From Planktotalea arctica (GTDB lineage: Bacteria > Pseudomonadota > Alphaproteobacteria > Rhodobacterales > Rhodobacteraceae), in the NCBI RefSeq assembly GCF_002105285.1, contig NZ_MUHR01000012.1, forward strand, positions 113,640 to 177,639: a stretch of 64,000 nucleotides of DNA, given 5' to 3'. Positions 34,988-44,232 of the stretch are shown here, one piece after another. Positions within the stretch are counted from its first letter, which is position 1; each line of letters begins with the position of its first letter. A program made the position numbers and the translations under genes. The notes below the pieces were generated by a model, which was not told the DNA's origin, searched no databases, and saw only the letters and a list, made by a program, of their open reading frames with translations.

Positions 34988-36622
34988 ATGAAACGTGCTA
35001 TTCTCGGCGCATTCGCCAATCATATTACTCCGCCGGATTTGCGCTGGATGCCTGACGAGGGCTTCACGTTCTCGCGGTTGCGCATCGAGTTGCTCTCGGG
35101 GCTCACGGTCGCTCTGGCGCTGGTGCCCGAAGCGGTCGCCTTTGCCTTTGTCGCGGGTGTTCATCCGCTGGTGGGCCTCTACGCGGCCTTCCTCGTGGGT
35201 TTAATCACAGCGCTGATTGGTGGCCGTCCTGGGATGATTTCCGGAGCCACGGGCGCGTTGGCGGTGGTCATGGTCGCTCTTGTCGCGCAGCACGGGGTCG
35301 AATATCTGTTCGCTACCGTGGTTCTGATGGGCATGCTCCAGATTTTTGCAGGCGCGATGCATTGGGGGAAATTTATCAGGCTGGTGCCGCATCCGGTGAT
35401 GCTTGGCTTTGTGAACGGCCTTGCGATCGTGATTTTCCTTGCGCAGCTGACGCAGTTCAAAGTGCCGGGCACGGTCGTGAACACAGGCCATGGCATGTCG
35501 GGGGGCGAGTGGCTGTCGGGCATGCCTTTGTTTATGATGTTGATGCTTGTTGGCTGCACCATGGCGATCATATGGGTCACGCCGCGCATCACCAAAGTGA
35601 TCCCTGCGCCGCTGGCTGGCATCGGCCTCGTCGCGGCTGTTGTCATCGGTTTTGGCCTCGAAGTGCCGCGCGTGGGCGATCTGGCCTCGATCCAGGGTGG
35701 CCTTCCCAGTTGGCATATTCCGATGGTGCCGCTGAACTGGGAAACTTTCCAGATCATTCTGCCCTATGCAGTTATTCTAGCCGCGATTGGGCTGATCGAG
35801 AGCCTTCTGACGCTCAACCTTGTGGGTGAAATGACCGGTAAGCGCGGCGGCGCCTCGCAAGAATGTATCGCGCAGGGCATCGCCAATACGGTCACCGGCT
35901 TCTTCGGCGGCATGGGCGGCTGCGCGATGATCGGGCAATCGATGATCAACGTGAAATCCGGCGGGCGCACGCGCATTGCAGGCATTGCAGCTGCGGTATT
36001 CCTGTTGCTGTTCATCGTCGCGGGCTCGTCGATCATCGAGCTGATCCCGCTCGCGGCATTGGTGGGCGTAATGTTCATGGTGGTGATCGGCACGTTCGCA
36101 TGGAACTCACTGAGGATTTTGCGCCGCGTACCGATGACCGATGCCTTTGTGATCATTCTGGTCACTGCGGTCACGGTCTATGCTGACCTTGCGGTGGCCG
36201 TCGTCGTCGGCGTCATCGTCTCGGCACTGGCCTATGCGTGGAACAACGCGCGGCGCATTCATGCGATCGAGCGGCCATCGGCAACCGTAAACGGTGCGAA
36301 GGTCTATGAAATCCAAGGACCTTTGTTCTTCGGCTCGTCCGACGGGTTCATTGAATTGTTTGATATCGCAGGCGATCCCGACGAGATTATCGTCGATTTC
36401 GCGCAAAGCCGCGTTGTGGATCAATCTGCCTTGCAGGCGATTGAAGCGGTGGCAGGCAAGTATGAGGATGCGGGCAAGCGGATTCAGCTGCGTCACCTCA
36501 GCCGCGATTGCCACAAGCTGCTTAGTAAAGCGGGACATTTGATGATCGATAGTGACGATGATCCCGATTACGAGATTGCGGTCGATTATCAGGTGCGCAC
36601 GGGTATTCTTGGCAGTCACTGA
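34988..36622 (+). CDS. SulP-family anion transporter with STAS domain
   Basis: A 544-residue membrane protein: about eleven membrane helices followed by a cytoplasmic STAS domain (about residues 430-530). The first block GLTVALALVPEAVAFAFVAG is the SulP signature, and FFGGMGGCAMIGQSMINVKS is also conserved. The STAS part has FFGSSDGFIELFDIAGDPDE and DQSALQAIEAV. SulP proteins move sulfate, bicarbonate or other anions, often with Na+ or H+; the substrate cannot be told from sequence. It is divergent from mtnP across 174 bases. A GC-rich repeat lies just after it. Confidence 0.92.
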   Translation: MKRAILGAFANHITPPDLRWMPDEGFTFSRLRIELLSGLTVALALVPEAVAFAFVAGVHPLVGLYAAFLVGLITALIGGRPGMISGATGALAVVMVALVAQHGVEYLFATVVLMGMLQIFAGAMHWGKFIRLVPHPVMLGFVNGLAIVIFLAQLTQFKVPGTVVNTGHGMSGGEWLSGMPLFMMLMLVGCTMAIIWVTPRITKVIPAPLAGIGLVAAVVIGFGLEVPRVGDLASIQGGLPSWHIPMVPLNWETFQIILPYAVILAAIGLIESLLTLNLVGEMTGKRGGASQECIAQGIANTVTGFFGGMGGCAMIGQSMINVKSGGRTRIAGIAAAVFLLLFIVAGSSIIELIPLAALVGVMFMVVIGTFAWNSLRILRRVPMTDAFVIILVTAVTVYADLAVAVVVGVIVSALAYAWNNARRIHAIERPSATVNGAKVYEIQGPLFFGSSDGFIELFDIAGDPDEIIVDFAQSRVVDQSALQAIEAVAGKYEDAGKRIQLRHLSRDCHKLLSKAGHLMIDSDDDPDYEIAVDYQVRTGILGSH

Positions 36623-36637
36623 GTGAACGAGGTGGGT

Positions 36638-36688
36638 GGGGGCGCTGCCCCCGCCGATCGAAGATCGACTCCCCCGAGGTATTTCAGG
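36638..36688. repeat. Interspersed GC-rich element after the SulP gene
   Basis: A GGGGGC-GCT-GCCCCC hairpin (36638-36652), a small palindrome CGATCGAAGATCG, then CCCCCGAGGTATTT (36671-36684). The last motif occurs in reverse at 56995-57008, also beside a GGGGGCTGGCCCCC hairpin. It lies between two converging genes and could end both transcripts. Confidence 0.75.
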
Positions 36689-36708
36689 ACCAGAGAAGCT
36701 GATTTGGC

Positions 36709-37314
36709 TTAGTCGTCGGGGCGGTTCAATTCGAACAGGTCTTTGACGACAGAATAATCGCGGTATCCTAGGCGTGCGAGCGGCTGGAAGCTGGTCACGT
36801 CAAAGCGGCCATCCTTTAGGCAGGCGTCATCCATATGAACCCCTGTAACTTCCCCCAGAACGAGAAAATTCGCCTCGCCCTGCAGCGTGATGATCTGGGT
36901 GAGTTTGCACTCTAGCGCAGCAGGTGCAGCTGCGACGCGCGGGGCGTCGATGCTGTTGCATTCCGCTTTGGTAAGGCCAGCATGGGCAAATTCATCTGTG
37001 CCCGCGGGCAAGGCTTTGCTTGTGGTGTTCATAGCATCTTGCAAAGCGGCAGAAACGACGTTCACGCAGAACACACCGGTTTCGCGGATCACTGCGACGC
37101 TGTCTTTGGTGCCTGCGCGATCATCTTTGGTGCCCGTTGAGGCAAACATCACTTGCGGCGGCACATAGGCGACGGCGTTGAAGAAGCTGTAGGGCGCAAG
37201 GTTGTCGCGGCCATTATTGTCGCGCGTCGAGATCCAGCCGATCGGGCGTGGCGTGACGATGGCGTTGAACGGATTGTGTGGCAGGCCATGGCCGTCCTCG
37301 GGGCGATAGAACAT
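36709..37314 (-). CDS. Flavin reductase-domain protein (FMN-binding split barrel)
   Basis: A 201-residue protein of the flavin reductase-like family. It has NAIVTPRPIGWISTRDNNGR near the N-terminus, NLAPYSFFNAVAYVPPQVMF, and the ETGVFCVNVVS region, which together form the FMN-binding barrel. Such proteins reduce flavins or act as FMN-dependent oxidoreductases with unknown partners. The frame is open to 37371, but the ATG at 37312-37314 has an AAGGAG site eight bases away and begins MFYRPEDGHGLPHNP, typical for the family. Confidence 0.9.
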   Translation of the reverse strand: MFYRPEDGHGLPHNPFNAIVTPRPIGWISTRDNNGRDNLAPYSFFNAVAYVPPQVMFASTGTKDDRAGTKDSVAVIRETGVFCVNVVSAALQDAMNTTSKALPAGTDEFAHAGLTKAECNSIDAPRVAAAPAALECKLTQIITLQGEANFLVLGEVTGVHMDDACLKDGRFDVTSFQPLARLGYRDYSVVKDLFELNRPDD

Positions 37315-37389
37315 CTGGTAACTCCTTGTTTGCCCAATGGCTAACGCCATGCTACGGGCGATGCCAGCCAAAATGGAAAAGGCAGTGGC

Positions 37390-37875
37390 GTGTACGAACT
37401 TAAGCGCGAGATAGAAAGCGATTGGTGGGAGGTCGAGGCGCTCTATGATCTGTGCTTTGCGCCCGGGCGCGAAGCGCTGTCCTCGTATCGTTTACGTGAC
37501 GGGGTTGCACCGGTGGCGGAGTTGACCTGCGTGGCGCGCGACGGGGGTGGTATTCTGGCCGGTGCGATCCGGTTCTGGCCAGTGCGCATTGCGCAGGCAG
37601 AGGCGTTACTGCTTGGCCCAGTGGCTGTGCATCCCACGCGCCAGGGCGAGGGCCTTGGCGGCGCATTGATCCGCGACAGCCTTGCGCGCGCGCAGGAGAG
37701 TGGCTGGGAGCGGGTCATGCTGGTGGGCGATGCGCCCTATTACGCGAAGTTCGGCTTTCACCGTTTGAGCGGTGTGAACATGCCGCCCCCGACCAACCCC
37801 GAGCGCGTGCTTGGGCTGGCCTTGCGCGAGGGGGCTTGGGACGACGTTGCAGGCGATGTGACACGCTACGCTTGA
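37390..37875 (+). CDS. GNAT N-acetyltransferase
   Basis: A 161-residue single-domain acetyltransferase. The acetyl-CoA-binding loop AVHPTRQGEGLGGALIRDSL (Q/RxxGxG/A) is clear, followed by MLVGDAPYYAKFGFHRL, a pattern of the YhbS-like branch. The substrate is unknown. It is divergent from the flavin reductase gene (75 bases between starts) and 31 bases upstream of the EcsC gene. Confidence 0.88.
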   Translation: MYELKREIESDWWEVEALYDLCFAPGREALSSYRLRDGVAPVAELTCVARDGGGILAGAIRFWPVRIAQAEALLLGPVAVHPTRQGEGLGGALIRDSLARAQESGWERVMLVGDAPYYAKFGFHRLSGVNMPPPTNPERVLGLALREGAWDDVAGDVTRYA

Positions 37876-37906
37876 AACTTGCGCGTGCAGCGCCGATCTT
37901 GAGCGC

Positions 37907-38650
37907 ATGAGCACAGATATCATTCCCGCCGCGTTGGAGCGCGATATTGCCCTGATCGCGCAGCGTTATCGCAAAGCGGGAGGGCTTGGTATCCAAGTTC
38001 TCAACCTTGTGGGCGGGCAGGCGGAAAACCTGCTGGAGCGTTTGCCACAAGGTGTGAAGGACAGCCTCGAAGACGCGACGACGCGCGCGCTGCAAATCGC
38101 GCTGAAAGCCGCGTCGCGCAGCAGGGCTGTGGTGCCCGATCAAAGCACCTGGCTCAACACGGTCGCTGCGACGGCGATGGGCGCGGCGGGGGGCGCAGGC
38201 GGTTTGCCCACGGCGCTTGCAGAATTGCCCGTGACCACCACCGTGCTTTTGCGTGCGATTCAGGGGATTGCGGGGGAATACGGCTTCGATACCGCTGATC
38301 CGCTAATCGAGGCGGAATGCCTGCAGGTCTTCGCGGCTGCGGGGCCTTTGGCCGATGACGACGGTGCGGATATGGGGTTCCTAAGTGCGCGCGTTACCCT
38401 CACGGGACCTGCGGTGAGTAGCATGATAGCGCGTATCGCGCCGCGCCTCAGCGCAGCTATGGGGCAGAAACTTGCGGCCCAAGCAGTGCCGATCATTGGG
38501 GCCGTGGCGGGGGCGGCGACGAATTATGCCTACACCAGCTACTATCAGGAAATGGCCCATGTGCACTTCGGGTTGATGCGCGCGGGCGAGCGCCACGGCA
38601 TACCGCGGGATCAATTGGTGCTGCGCCTGTCGCGCGCGGTAAAGGCCTAG
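37907..38650 (+). CDS. EcsC-family protein
   Basis: A 247-residue protein with the EcsC layout: an N-terminal charged helix, then GAAGGAGGLPTALAELPVTT (a Gly-rich amphipathic or membrane-inserted stretch), EYGFDTADPLIEAECLQVFA, and a C-terminal Gly/Ala-rich helix ending YTSYYQEMAHVHFGLM. EcsC proteins are membrane-associated; their molecular role is not settled. The stop overlaps the ptsP stop by four bases in a tail-to-tail arrangement. Confidence 0.88.
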   Translation: MSTDIIPAALERDIALIAQRYRKAGGLGIQVLNLVGGQAENLLERLPQGVKDSLEDATTRALQIALKAASRSRAVVPDQSTWLNTVAATAMGAAGGAGGLPTALAELPVTTTVLLRAIQGIAGEYGFDTADPLIEAECLQVFAAAGPLADDDGADMGFLSARVTLTGPAVSSMIARIAPRLSAAMGQKLAAQAVPIIGAVAGAATNYAYTSYYQEMAHVHFGLMRAGERHGIPRDQLVLRLSRAVKA

Positions 38651-40893
38651 CGCGCGACGGTTTTCAAATAGGCTGCAACGGGCGCGCGCACGTTTTGCTC
38701 GCCTTTCTCGTGGCACTCTTCGATGATTTCGCGCAGCTTGCCAAGATCGACGCGGCGCAGCAAATGCTTGACCGGCCCGATCGAGGCAGGGCGCATGGAA
38801 AGCGTACGCAGACCTATTGCCGCGAAACATGCCGCCTCTATCGGGCGCCCTGCATCTTCGCCGCAAAACGACAGCGGCGTGCCGGAGGCCTCGCAGCGCG
38901 CCACGATTCCCTGCAAGAAGCTGAGGAAGGGAATCGAGAGGGTGTCGTAGCGTCGGCGCACCCGCTCGTTTTCACGGTCCGCTGCAAAGAAGAACTGTTT
39001 CAGATCGTTGCCGCCGATCGACAGGAACTCCACCTCGTCGAAAAAGGCTTGCGGCGCGAACGCGAGCGAGGGGGTTTCCAGCATCGCGCCGATTTCCAGC
39101 TTGGAGGGCATGGGATGACCAAGGCGGCGTTCGCGCTCAAGCGCCTTTTCCATTTCGGCCTTTGCCGCCACATATTCGCTATACTGTGCGACGAAGGGGA
39201 ACATCACCGTCAAGGACCGGCCTGCCGCAGCGCGCAAAAGCGCTTGCAACTGCATACGCATGACGCCCGGTTTATCAAGCCCGACGCGGATTGCGCGCCA
39301 GCCCATCGCGGGGTTCGGCTCGTCATTGGGCTTCATATAGGTCAGCACTTTGTCCGACCCGATATCGAGCGTGCGAAACACCACACGCTTGTTGCTGGCC
39401 GCGTCCAGAACGCGGCTGTAGAGCGCGCTCAGTTCGGATCGTTTCGGCATTTGATTGCGCACAAGGAACTGAAGCTCCGTGCGGAACAAGCCCACGCCAC
39501 TGGCTCCGGAACTCTCGAGCGAGGGCAGATCGGCCATGAGCCCGGCGTTCATACACAGCTCGATCGTGGTGCCGCAGGCGGTTGTCGCGGGCTTGTCGCG
39601 GATCGCTGAATAGCGTTCCTGCGCGTCCGCCTGCATTGCCATCTTGTCGCGAAAGGCGGCCGCGACCGTATCATCGGGGCGCAGATGCACGATGCCCTGA
39701 TCGCCGTCAACCATAATATGATCGCCGTTCAATGCCTCGCGCGTAACGTTTTCTGCATGCACCACGAGCGGGATCGCAAGGGCGCGCGCAATGATCGCCG
39801 CATGGCTGCCGACAGAGCCCTCCTCGAGCACGATGCCCCTTAGGGAGCGCCCGTATTCCAGCAACTCGCCCGGTCCGATGTTACGCGCGACCAGCACCGG
39901 ATCGGCAGGCAGGTCAGCGCCCGTTTCGCGCCCTTGGCCGGTAAGAATACGCAGCAGGCGGTTGGACAGATCGTCAAGGTCGTGCAGACGCTCGCGCAAA
40001 TAGGCATCGCTAACCTGGCCCATGCGCGTGCGCGCCTGAGTTTGCTCTTTTTCGACGGCTGCCTCGGCAGAGAGACCGTTGTTGATGTCCTCCTCCATGC
40101 GGCGCATCCAGCCCTTTGAGTTGGCGAACATGCGATATGCTTCGAGCACTTGCAGTTGCTCTCCGTCGCCCCCCGCTGCGCCTGCAAGCAGCTTGTCGAC
40201 GCTGACGCGCAACGTGTCGACCGCCTCGCGCAGGCGCTGGGTCTCGGTTTCTGGGTCTTCCGCGATCACATTGGTGACGACGACGCGTGGCTCGTGCAGC
40301 CAGACATGGCCCTGCGCCGTGCCTTCCTGCGCTGTGGTACCGCGGAGCAAAACCGGTTGCTTATGGCGCGCGGACAGCGCTTCGCCCTCGCCAAGGAAGG
40401 CGCCAAGCTCGGTCATTTCGGCCAGCACCATCGCGACCACTTCGAGCGCGTAGAGTTCGTCCGACGAAAACAGCCGCGAGGCCTTGGATTGAACCACCAA
40501 GACGCCCAGCTTCTCGCCAAGCCGCTGGATCGGAATGCCAAGGAAGGAGGAATAGATTTCCTCGCCCGTTTCAGGCATGAAGCGAAAGCCGCGCTCGTTC
40601 GGGGCGTCTGCCGTGTTGACGGTCTTGGAGGTCTTGGCGACGCGCCCCACAAGGCCTTCTCCCAGTTTCATACGGGTTTGATGCACGGCGCCTGCGTTCA
40701 GACCCTCGGTGGCGCAAAGCTCCAGCGTTTCGGGGTCGCGAAACAGATAGATCGAGCAGACTTCGCTCTGCATCGAGGTGGCGATGAGTTTGGTGACTTT
40801 GTCTAGCCGCTGTTGGCCGTCGCCTTCTTCTGCAAGGGCGTCGCGCAATCTGCCAAGCAATTTACGGCTTTCGGTTTCACGTCCATGCGGCAT
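38647..40893 (-). CDS. ptsP: Phosphoenolpyruvate-protein phosphotransferase PtsP (EI-Ntr)
   Basis: A 748-residue nitrogen-type enzyme I. In order: a GAF domain (about residues 20-165, with CSIYLFRDPETLELCATEGL), the EI N-terminal domain with the phosphorylated His in SHAAIIARALAIPLVVH, and the PEP-binding barrel (FRTELQFL, CGEDAGRP). It starts the phosphorelay that passes phosphate from PEP to NPr and EIIA-Ntr, linking nitrogen and carbon state to regulation. The ATG at 40891-40893 gives MPHGRETESRKLLGRL, the usual start; the open frame to 41034 is not family-like. Its partners ptsO and ptsN are not in the window. It lies next to lysC in the same direction, as often in alphaproteobacteria. 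Confidence 0.96.
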   Translation of the reverse strand: MPHGRETESRKLLGRLRDALAEEGDGQQRLDKVTKLIATSMQSEVCSIYLFRDPETLELCATEGLNAGAVHQTRMKLGEGLVGRVAKTSKTVNTADAPNERGFRFMPETGEEIYSSFLGIPIQRLGEKLGVLVVQSKASRLFSSDELYALEVVAMVLAEMTELGAFLGEGEALSARHKQPVLLRGTTAQEGTAQGHVWLHEPRVVVTNVIAEDPETETQRLREAVDTLRVSVDKLLAGAAGGDGEQLQVLEAYRMFANSKGWMRRMEEDINNGLSAEAAVEKEQTQARTRMGQVSDAYLRERLHDLDDLSNRLLRILTGQGRETGADLPADPVLVARNIGPGELLEYGRSLRGIVLEEGSVGSHAAIIARALAIPLVVHAENVTREALNGDHIMVDGDQGIVHLRPDDTVAAAFRDKMAMQADAQERYSAIRDKPATTACGTTIELCMNAGLMADLPSLESSGASGVGLFRTELQFLVRNQMPKRSELSALYSRVLDAASNKRVVFRTLDIGSDKVLTYMKPNDEPNPAMGWRAIRVGLDKPGVMRMQLQALLRAAAGRSLTVMFPFVAQYSEYVAAKAEMEKALERERRLGHPMPSKLEIGAMLETPSLAFAPQAFFDEVEFLSIGGNDLKQFFFAADRENERVRRRYDTLSIPFLSFLQGIVARCEASGTPLSFCGEDAGRPIEAACFAAIGLRTLSMRPASIGPVKHLLRRVDLGKLREIIEECHEKGEQNVRAPVAAYLKTVAR

Positions 40894-41073
40894 TGCTGTT
40901 CCCGTCCCTCCGGCAGAACTACGGCGGTGCGTCTGCGCCGCCCTATTTCGATGCAACCTATATGCGATGCGGTCCGGGAAGGGGAGAGGCAAAGACGCTC
41001 GCAAAGCAATGCAAATGCGTTCGTGCGGAAACATGCCCGATTTTCGGGCTTTTGTTCCTGGCTAAAAATGTCC

Positions 41074-41150
41074 CGGGGGTGTGGGAACTGGCCCCCACTT
41101 TATGATGCGTGTGTGGGCTGGCCCCCGTGTGATAGTGGGTTGGTGGCTGG
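41074..41150. repeat. Degenerate GTGGG-CTGGCCCCC repeats between lysC and ptsP
   Basis: Three partial copies in a row resemble the element at 57009-57027: GGGTGTGGGAACTGGCCCCCAC, a GTGTGTGGGCTGGCCCCCGT copy, and a decayed GGTTGGTGGCTGGCC copy. The first can form an imperfect GTGGG/CCCAC stem. The surrounding 287-base gap (40894-41180) shows no gene. Confidence 0.6.
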
Positions 41151-41180
41151 CCTACTTTTCTTTGTAAACGCGCGTGCAGC

Positions 41181-42419
41181 TTAGGCCGGTTTTTCCAACT
41201 CGAAGGCGTCGTGCAAGGCCTGCACCGCGAGCTCCATATATTTGCGGTCCACAAGTACGGAAATCTTGATCTCAGAGGTGGCGATGACTTTTATGTTGAT
41301 GCCCTCGTCGCTCAAGGTCTTGAACATCTTTGCCGCGACGCCCGATTGGCTGCGCATGCCGATGCCAACGGCGGAGATCTTGGCGACATTCGTGTCCGCA
41401 ATCAGATCGTGGAAATTGATCTCGCCGGAAGTTTTCGCATCCTGCATCGCCTTTTCCGCGCGTTTCACCTGATCGGTGGGGCAAGAGAACGTCATATCCG
41501 TGCGCCCGTCTTCGGCGATGTTCTGAATGATCATATCGACGTTTACGCCCGCGTCGGACAAAGGCCCGAAAATGGCGGCGGCAATACCGGGACGGTCCGC
41601 GACCGATACAAGGGTCATTTTCGCTTCATCGCGGCTATAGGCGATGCCGGAGACGACGTTGGATTCCATGATTTCCTCCTCGGCGCAGACCATCGTGCCT
41701 GCTGTGTCTGATTGCTCCTCGAAAGAGCTGAGAACGCGTAGTTTGACTTTGTAGCGCATCGCCAGCTCGACCGAGCGGGTTTGCAAAACTTTTGCGCCAA
41801 GACTGGCAAGTTCCAGCATTTCTTCAAACGCGATCTTGTCGAGTTTGCGTGCTTTGTCGGTGATGCGTGGATCGGTTGTATAGACGCCGTCCACATCCGT
41901 GTAGATATCGCAGCGCTCGGCGTTGAAAGCGGCGGCGAAGGCGACGGCGGTGGTGTCCGATCCGCCGCGCCCCAGCGTCGTGATGCGTCCCTCGGGGCTG
42001 ACGCCCTGAAAGCCTGCGACAACGGCGACGCGCATGCCTTCGGCGAATTTCGCGTTGATGTTGTCGCTTGGAATTTCCTCGATCCTTGCGGCGGAATGCG
42101 CGGAGGTGGTCATGACCGGCACTTGCCAACCTTGCCAGCTGCGCGCAGGCACGTCCATTTCCTGCAAGGTAAGCGCCATCAGGCCCGCCGTGACATTCTC
42201 GCCCGAGCTGACGATCGCATCATATTCGCGCGCGTCATAAAGCGGCGAGGTCTCGTTGACCCAGCCGACCAATTCGTTGGTCTTGCCCGACATTGCCGAG
42301 ACGATGACGATCACATCATAGCCCTTGGCCACTTCGACGCCGACGCGTTTTGCAGCCCGCTTGATGCGGTCCAGATTGGCGACGGAAGTTCCGCCGAATT
42401 TCATGACGAGAACGGGCAT
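41181..42419 (-). CDS. lysC: Aspartate kinase
   Basis: A 412-residue aspartokinase that starts lysine, threonine and methionine synthesis. The N-terminus MPVLVMKFGGTSVANLDRIK has the catalytic KFGGTSV motif, with FQGVSPEGRITTLGRGGSDT in the kinase core. Two C-terminal ACT domains (about residues 265-405) give feedback control. The ATG at 42417-42419 is the conserved start; the frame to 42479 is rejected. It lies in the same direction as ptsP, 287 bases upstream of it. Confidence 0.97.
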   Translation of the reverse strand: MPVLVMKFGGTSVANLDRIKRAAKRVGVEVAKGYDVIVIVSAMSGKTNELVGWVNETSPLYDAREYDAIVSSGENVTAGLMALTLQEMDVPARSWQGWQVPVMTTSAHSAARIEEIPSDNINAKFAEGMRVAVVAGFQGVSPEGRITTLGRGGSDTTAVAFAAAFNAERCDIYTDVDGVYTTDPRITDKARKLDKIAFEEMLELASLGAKVLQTRSVELAMRYKVKLRVLSSFEEQSDTAGTMVCAEEEIMESNVVSGIAYSRDEAKMTLVSVADRPGIAAAIFGPLSDAGVNVDMIIQNIAEDGRTDMTFSCPTDQVKRAEKAMQDAKTSGEINFHDLIADTNVAKISAVGIGMRSQSGVAAKMFKTLSDEGINIKVIATSEIKISVLVDRKYMELAVQALHDAFELEKPA

Positions 42420-42509
42420 AGCTGCGCCTCGGTTAGGAAAGGTTGCGCAGCGTTTACGTGGCGTCGCGGTCAAGGGCAAGAGGGCAGGCGCAGCTGCGAT
42501 CTTTCGCCC

Positions 42510-43154
42510 CTAAAAAGGGATGATCGCGCCGTCGTAGTTTTCAAAGACGCCCGTGTGATCGAGGCTGAGACGATCAAAGCGGGCGATCAATCCTGCGGCA
42601 GAGGTGGCCGCGTCGATATCAGCATCTATGCCGCCCATGTCTGTCTGCACCCAGCCGGGGTGATAGGCCCCCACGGCGATGCCTTTGGGTTTCAATTCCA
42701 GCGCCAGATTGCAAGCTAGGTTGACCGCCGCCGCTTTGGAGGCGCGATAGATGAACCCATTGCCGCCCGCGCGCTCGGAGGAGCCCATTTGCGACGCGAT
42801 GATCGCCACCTTTGGCGCTTTGCTGCGCGCAAGCGCTGGCAAAAGCGCCTGTACGGTCAGAAAAACGCCGGTGACGTTGACGGCAAATGTATCGGCCCAA
42901 AGCTGCGGATCATAGCCGCTCTCCGTATCATGCCCCTTGTCCAGATAAACCCCTGCGTTGCAGATCAGCAGATCGAGCGCCGTGTCATAACGCTGGGCAA
43001 ACGCGGTGATTTGTGCAGGCTGGCTGACATCGAGCGTAGCGCCGGCTCCCCCGCTGCTGCGCGAGGTGGCCAGAACGCTGTCGCCGCGCGCGCTTAGCTG
43101 CTCGGCCATGCGCGCGCCGATGCCGCGATTGGCTCCTGTGATGATGACCTGCAT
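42510..43154 (-). CDS. Short-chain dehydrogenase/reductase
   Basis: A 214-residue SDR. The NAD(P) site is ITGANRGIGARMAEQL, LLICNAGVYLDKG has the NAG motif, and IASQMGSSERAGGNGFIYRA leads into YRASKAA, where the catalytic YxxxK is present. Length is on the short side for SDRs, as in the CsgA-like branch. The substrate is unknown. Its start overlaps the DUF1178 stop by one base, so the two are translated together. Confidence 0.92.
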   Translation of the reverse strand: MQVIITGANRGIGARMAEQLSARGDSVLATSRSSGGAGATLDVSQPAQITAFAQRYDTALDLLICNAGVYLDKGHDTESGYDPQLWADTFAVNVTGVFLTVQALLPALARSKAPKVAIIASQMGSSERAGGNGFIYRASKAAAVNLACNLALELKPKGIAVGAYHPGWVQTDMGGIDADIDAATSAAGLIARFDRLSLDHTGVFENYDGAIIPF

Positions 43155-43627
43155 TAATTGTCCTTTCCGCTCGGGCGGAAGGGTAGCGGCAACACGGGGA
43201 TGCCATCCTCCAGCAATTTGCGTGCGTCATCTAGTTTAGCTTCGCCGTAGATCGCTTTTTCCGGCGTGTCGCCGTCGTGCATGGCGCGGGCTTGTGATGC
43301 AAAATCCTTGCCCACGTATTCGCTGCTGCTTTCAACCTTGCGGCGCATTTCCGCAATCATCTGCTCTGCAGGGCTGGCGGGGGCGGACAATGGTCCAGGT
43401 TTGGCGGCCGCAGGCGCGCTCTTTTCGCCCTTGGTGCTCGCGGCGCTGCCTTCGCTTTTGCGCGCGGGGCGCACTGCGGGGGCCATCAACACCTTATCGA
43501 CCTGCGATACGTCGCAAACCGCACAGGTAACCAGCCCTGCGCTTTTGAGCTTGTCGAAGGCCGAGGCTGATTGAAACCAGCTGTCAAAACGGTGGCCATC
43601 GCTACATTTAAGAGAGTATTGGATCAT
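43154..43627 (-). CDS. DUF1178 zinc-ribbon-like protein
   Basis: A 157-residue protein. The N-terminus MIQYSLKCSDGHRFDSWFQS followed by the Cys pair in VTCAVCDVSQVDKVLMAP is the DUF1178 signature, a possible zinc ribbon with an extra Cys at position 8. The middle is a low-complexity Ala/Pro/Ser linker, and the C-terminus has EYVGKDFASQARAMHDGDTP, also conserved. Function unknown. The ATG at 43625-43627 is chosen because it begins the conserved block; the frame to 43729 runs through the intergenic gap and into the Nudix gene. Confidence 0.9.
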   Translation of the reverse strand: MIQYSLKCSDGHRFDSWFQSASAFDKLKSAGLVTCAVCDVSQVDKVLMAPAVRPARKSEGSAASTKGEKSAPAAAKPGPLSAPASPAEQMIAEMRRKVESSSEYVGKDFASQARAMHDGDTPEKAIYGEAKLDDARKLLEDGIPVLPLPFRPSGKDN

Positions 43628-43685
43628 GGTATAAGAGTATCGCCCCGAGTGTTTCACGTCGACATAAATCATGCCGTACGCGCAA

Positions 43686-44228
43686 TTAGGTTGGGTTGCC
43701 CGGATCAAAGCTACGAATAATATGCGCAAGCTCGGGCGCGCTCACTTTGCGGGCGGCCTGAGCGGGTGAAAACCATTTGCGCTTGCGTTGTTTTACTTCG
43801 CGATAGCGCTCATGGACCGTCTTGACCTTCAAAGGATAGACCAATGCGACGCAGGGCAGCGCGCGACCCGAAATATGCTGTTTGGTGTAGGAAAACGAAC
43901 CGAGGGTCACATCGTTTGTCTTGCCCTCGACCCCTGCTTCTTCCAGCGCTTCGATTGCGGCGCTTTGGGCCGGGCGCATGCCGTCTTGCGGCCAGCCTTT
44001 GGGAATGATCCAGCGCCGCGTGCGTCTGCTGGTAACAAGCAGGATCTCGGGCTTTCCCTTACGCATGCGATAGCACAGCGCAGCGAATTGCGTGCGCAGT
44101 CCGGTCTTTTTGGCCCCCTGCATGTCGATGGGTGCAAAAGGTTTGCTGTGAGAGCGCTGTTCTTTCATCGATTTCGCAATGTGGTTTGCAGATGTGTTCT
44201 TTTGGAGTTTCGGCTTGGATTTGTGCAT
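43686..44228 (-). CDS. Nudix hydrolase
   Basis: A protein of up to 180 residues with a Nudix box GWPQDGMRPAQSAAIEALEE (about residues 79-100), continuing AGVEG, matching Gx5Ex7REUxEExGU with Ala in place of the usual first Glu-side residues. The domain QFAALCYRMRKGKPEILLVT precedes it, as in the diphosphoinositol polyphosphate hydrolase-like branch. The start is uncertain: ATGs at 44228, 44168 and 44123 lack good ribosome sites. The substrate is unknown. The deviation in the Nudix box (the early Glu of Gx5E is Ala or Gln here) should be checked before assigning activity. Confidence 0.82.
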   Translation of the reverse strand: MHKSKPKLQKNTSANHIAKSMKEQRSHSKPFAPIDMQGAKKTGLRTQFAALCYRMRKGKPEILLVTSRRTRRWIIPKGWPQDGMRPAQSAAIEALEEAGVEGKTNDVTLGSFSYTKQHISGRALPCVALVYPLKVKTVHERYREVKQRKRKWFSPAQAARKVSAPELAHIIRSFDPGNPT

Positions 44229-44232
44229 TCTA

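Noticed and set aside
38695..39609. A 304-codon open frame opposite ptsP
   Set aside because: Antisense shadow of the enzyme I coding region with no motif or ribosome site.
40893..41034. Extended start of PtsP at 41034
   Set aside because: The extra 47 residues are Arg-rich and unlike the family, and the ATG at 40893 has GGAGGGA upstream.
41781..42719. A 312-codon open frame opposite lysC
   Set aside because: Antisense shadow; no domain features.
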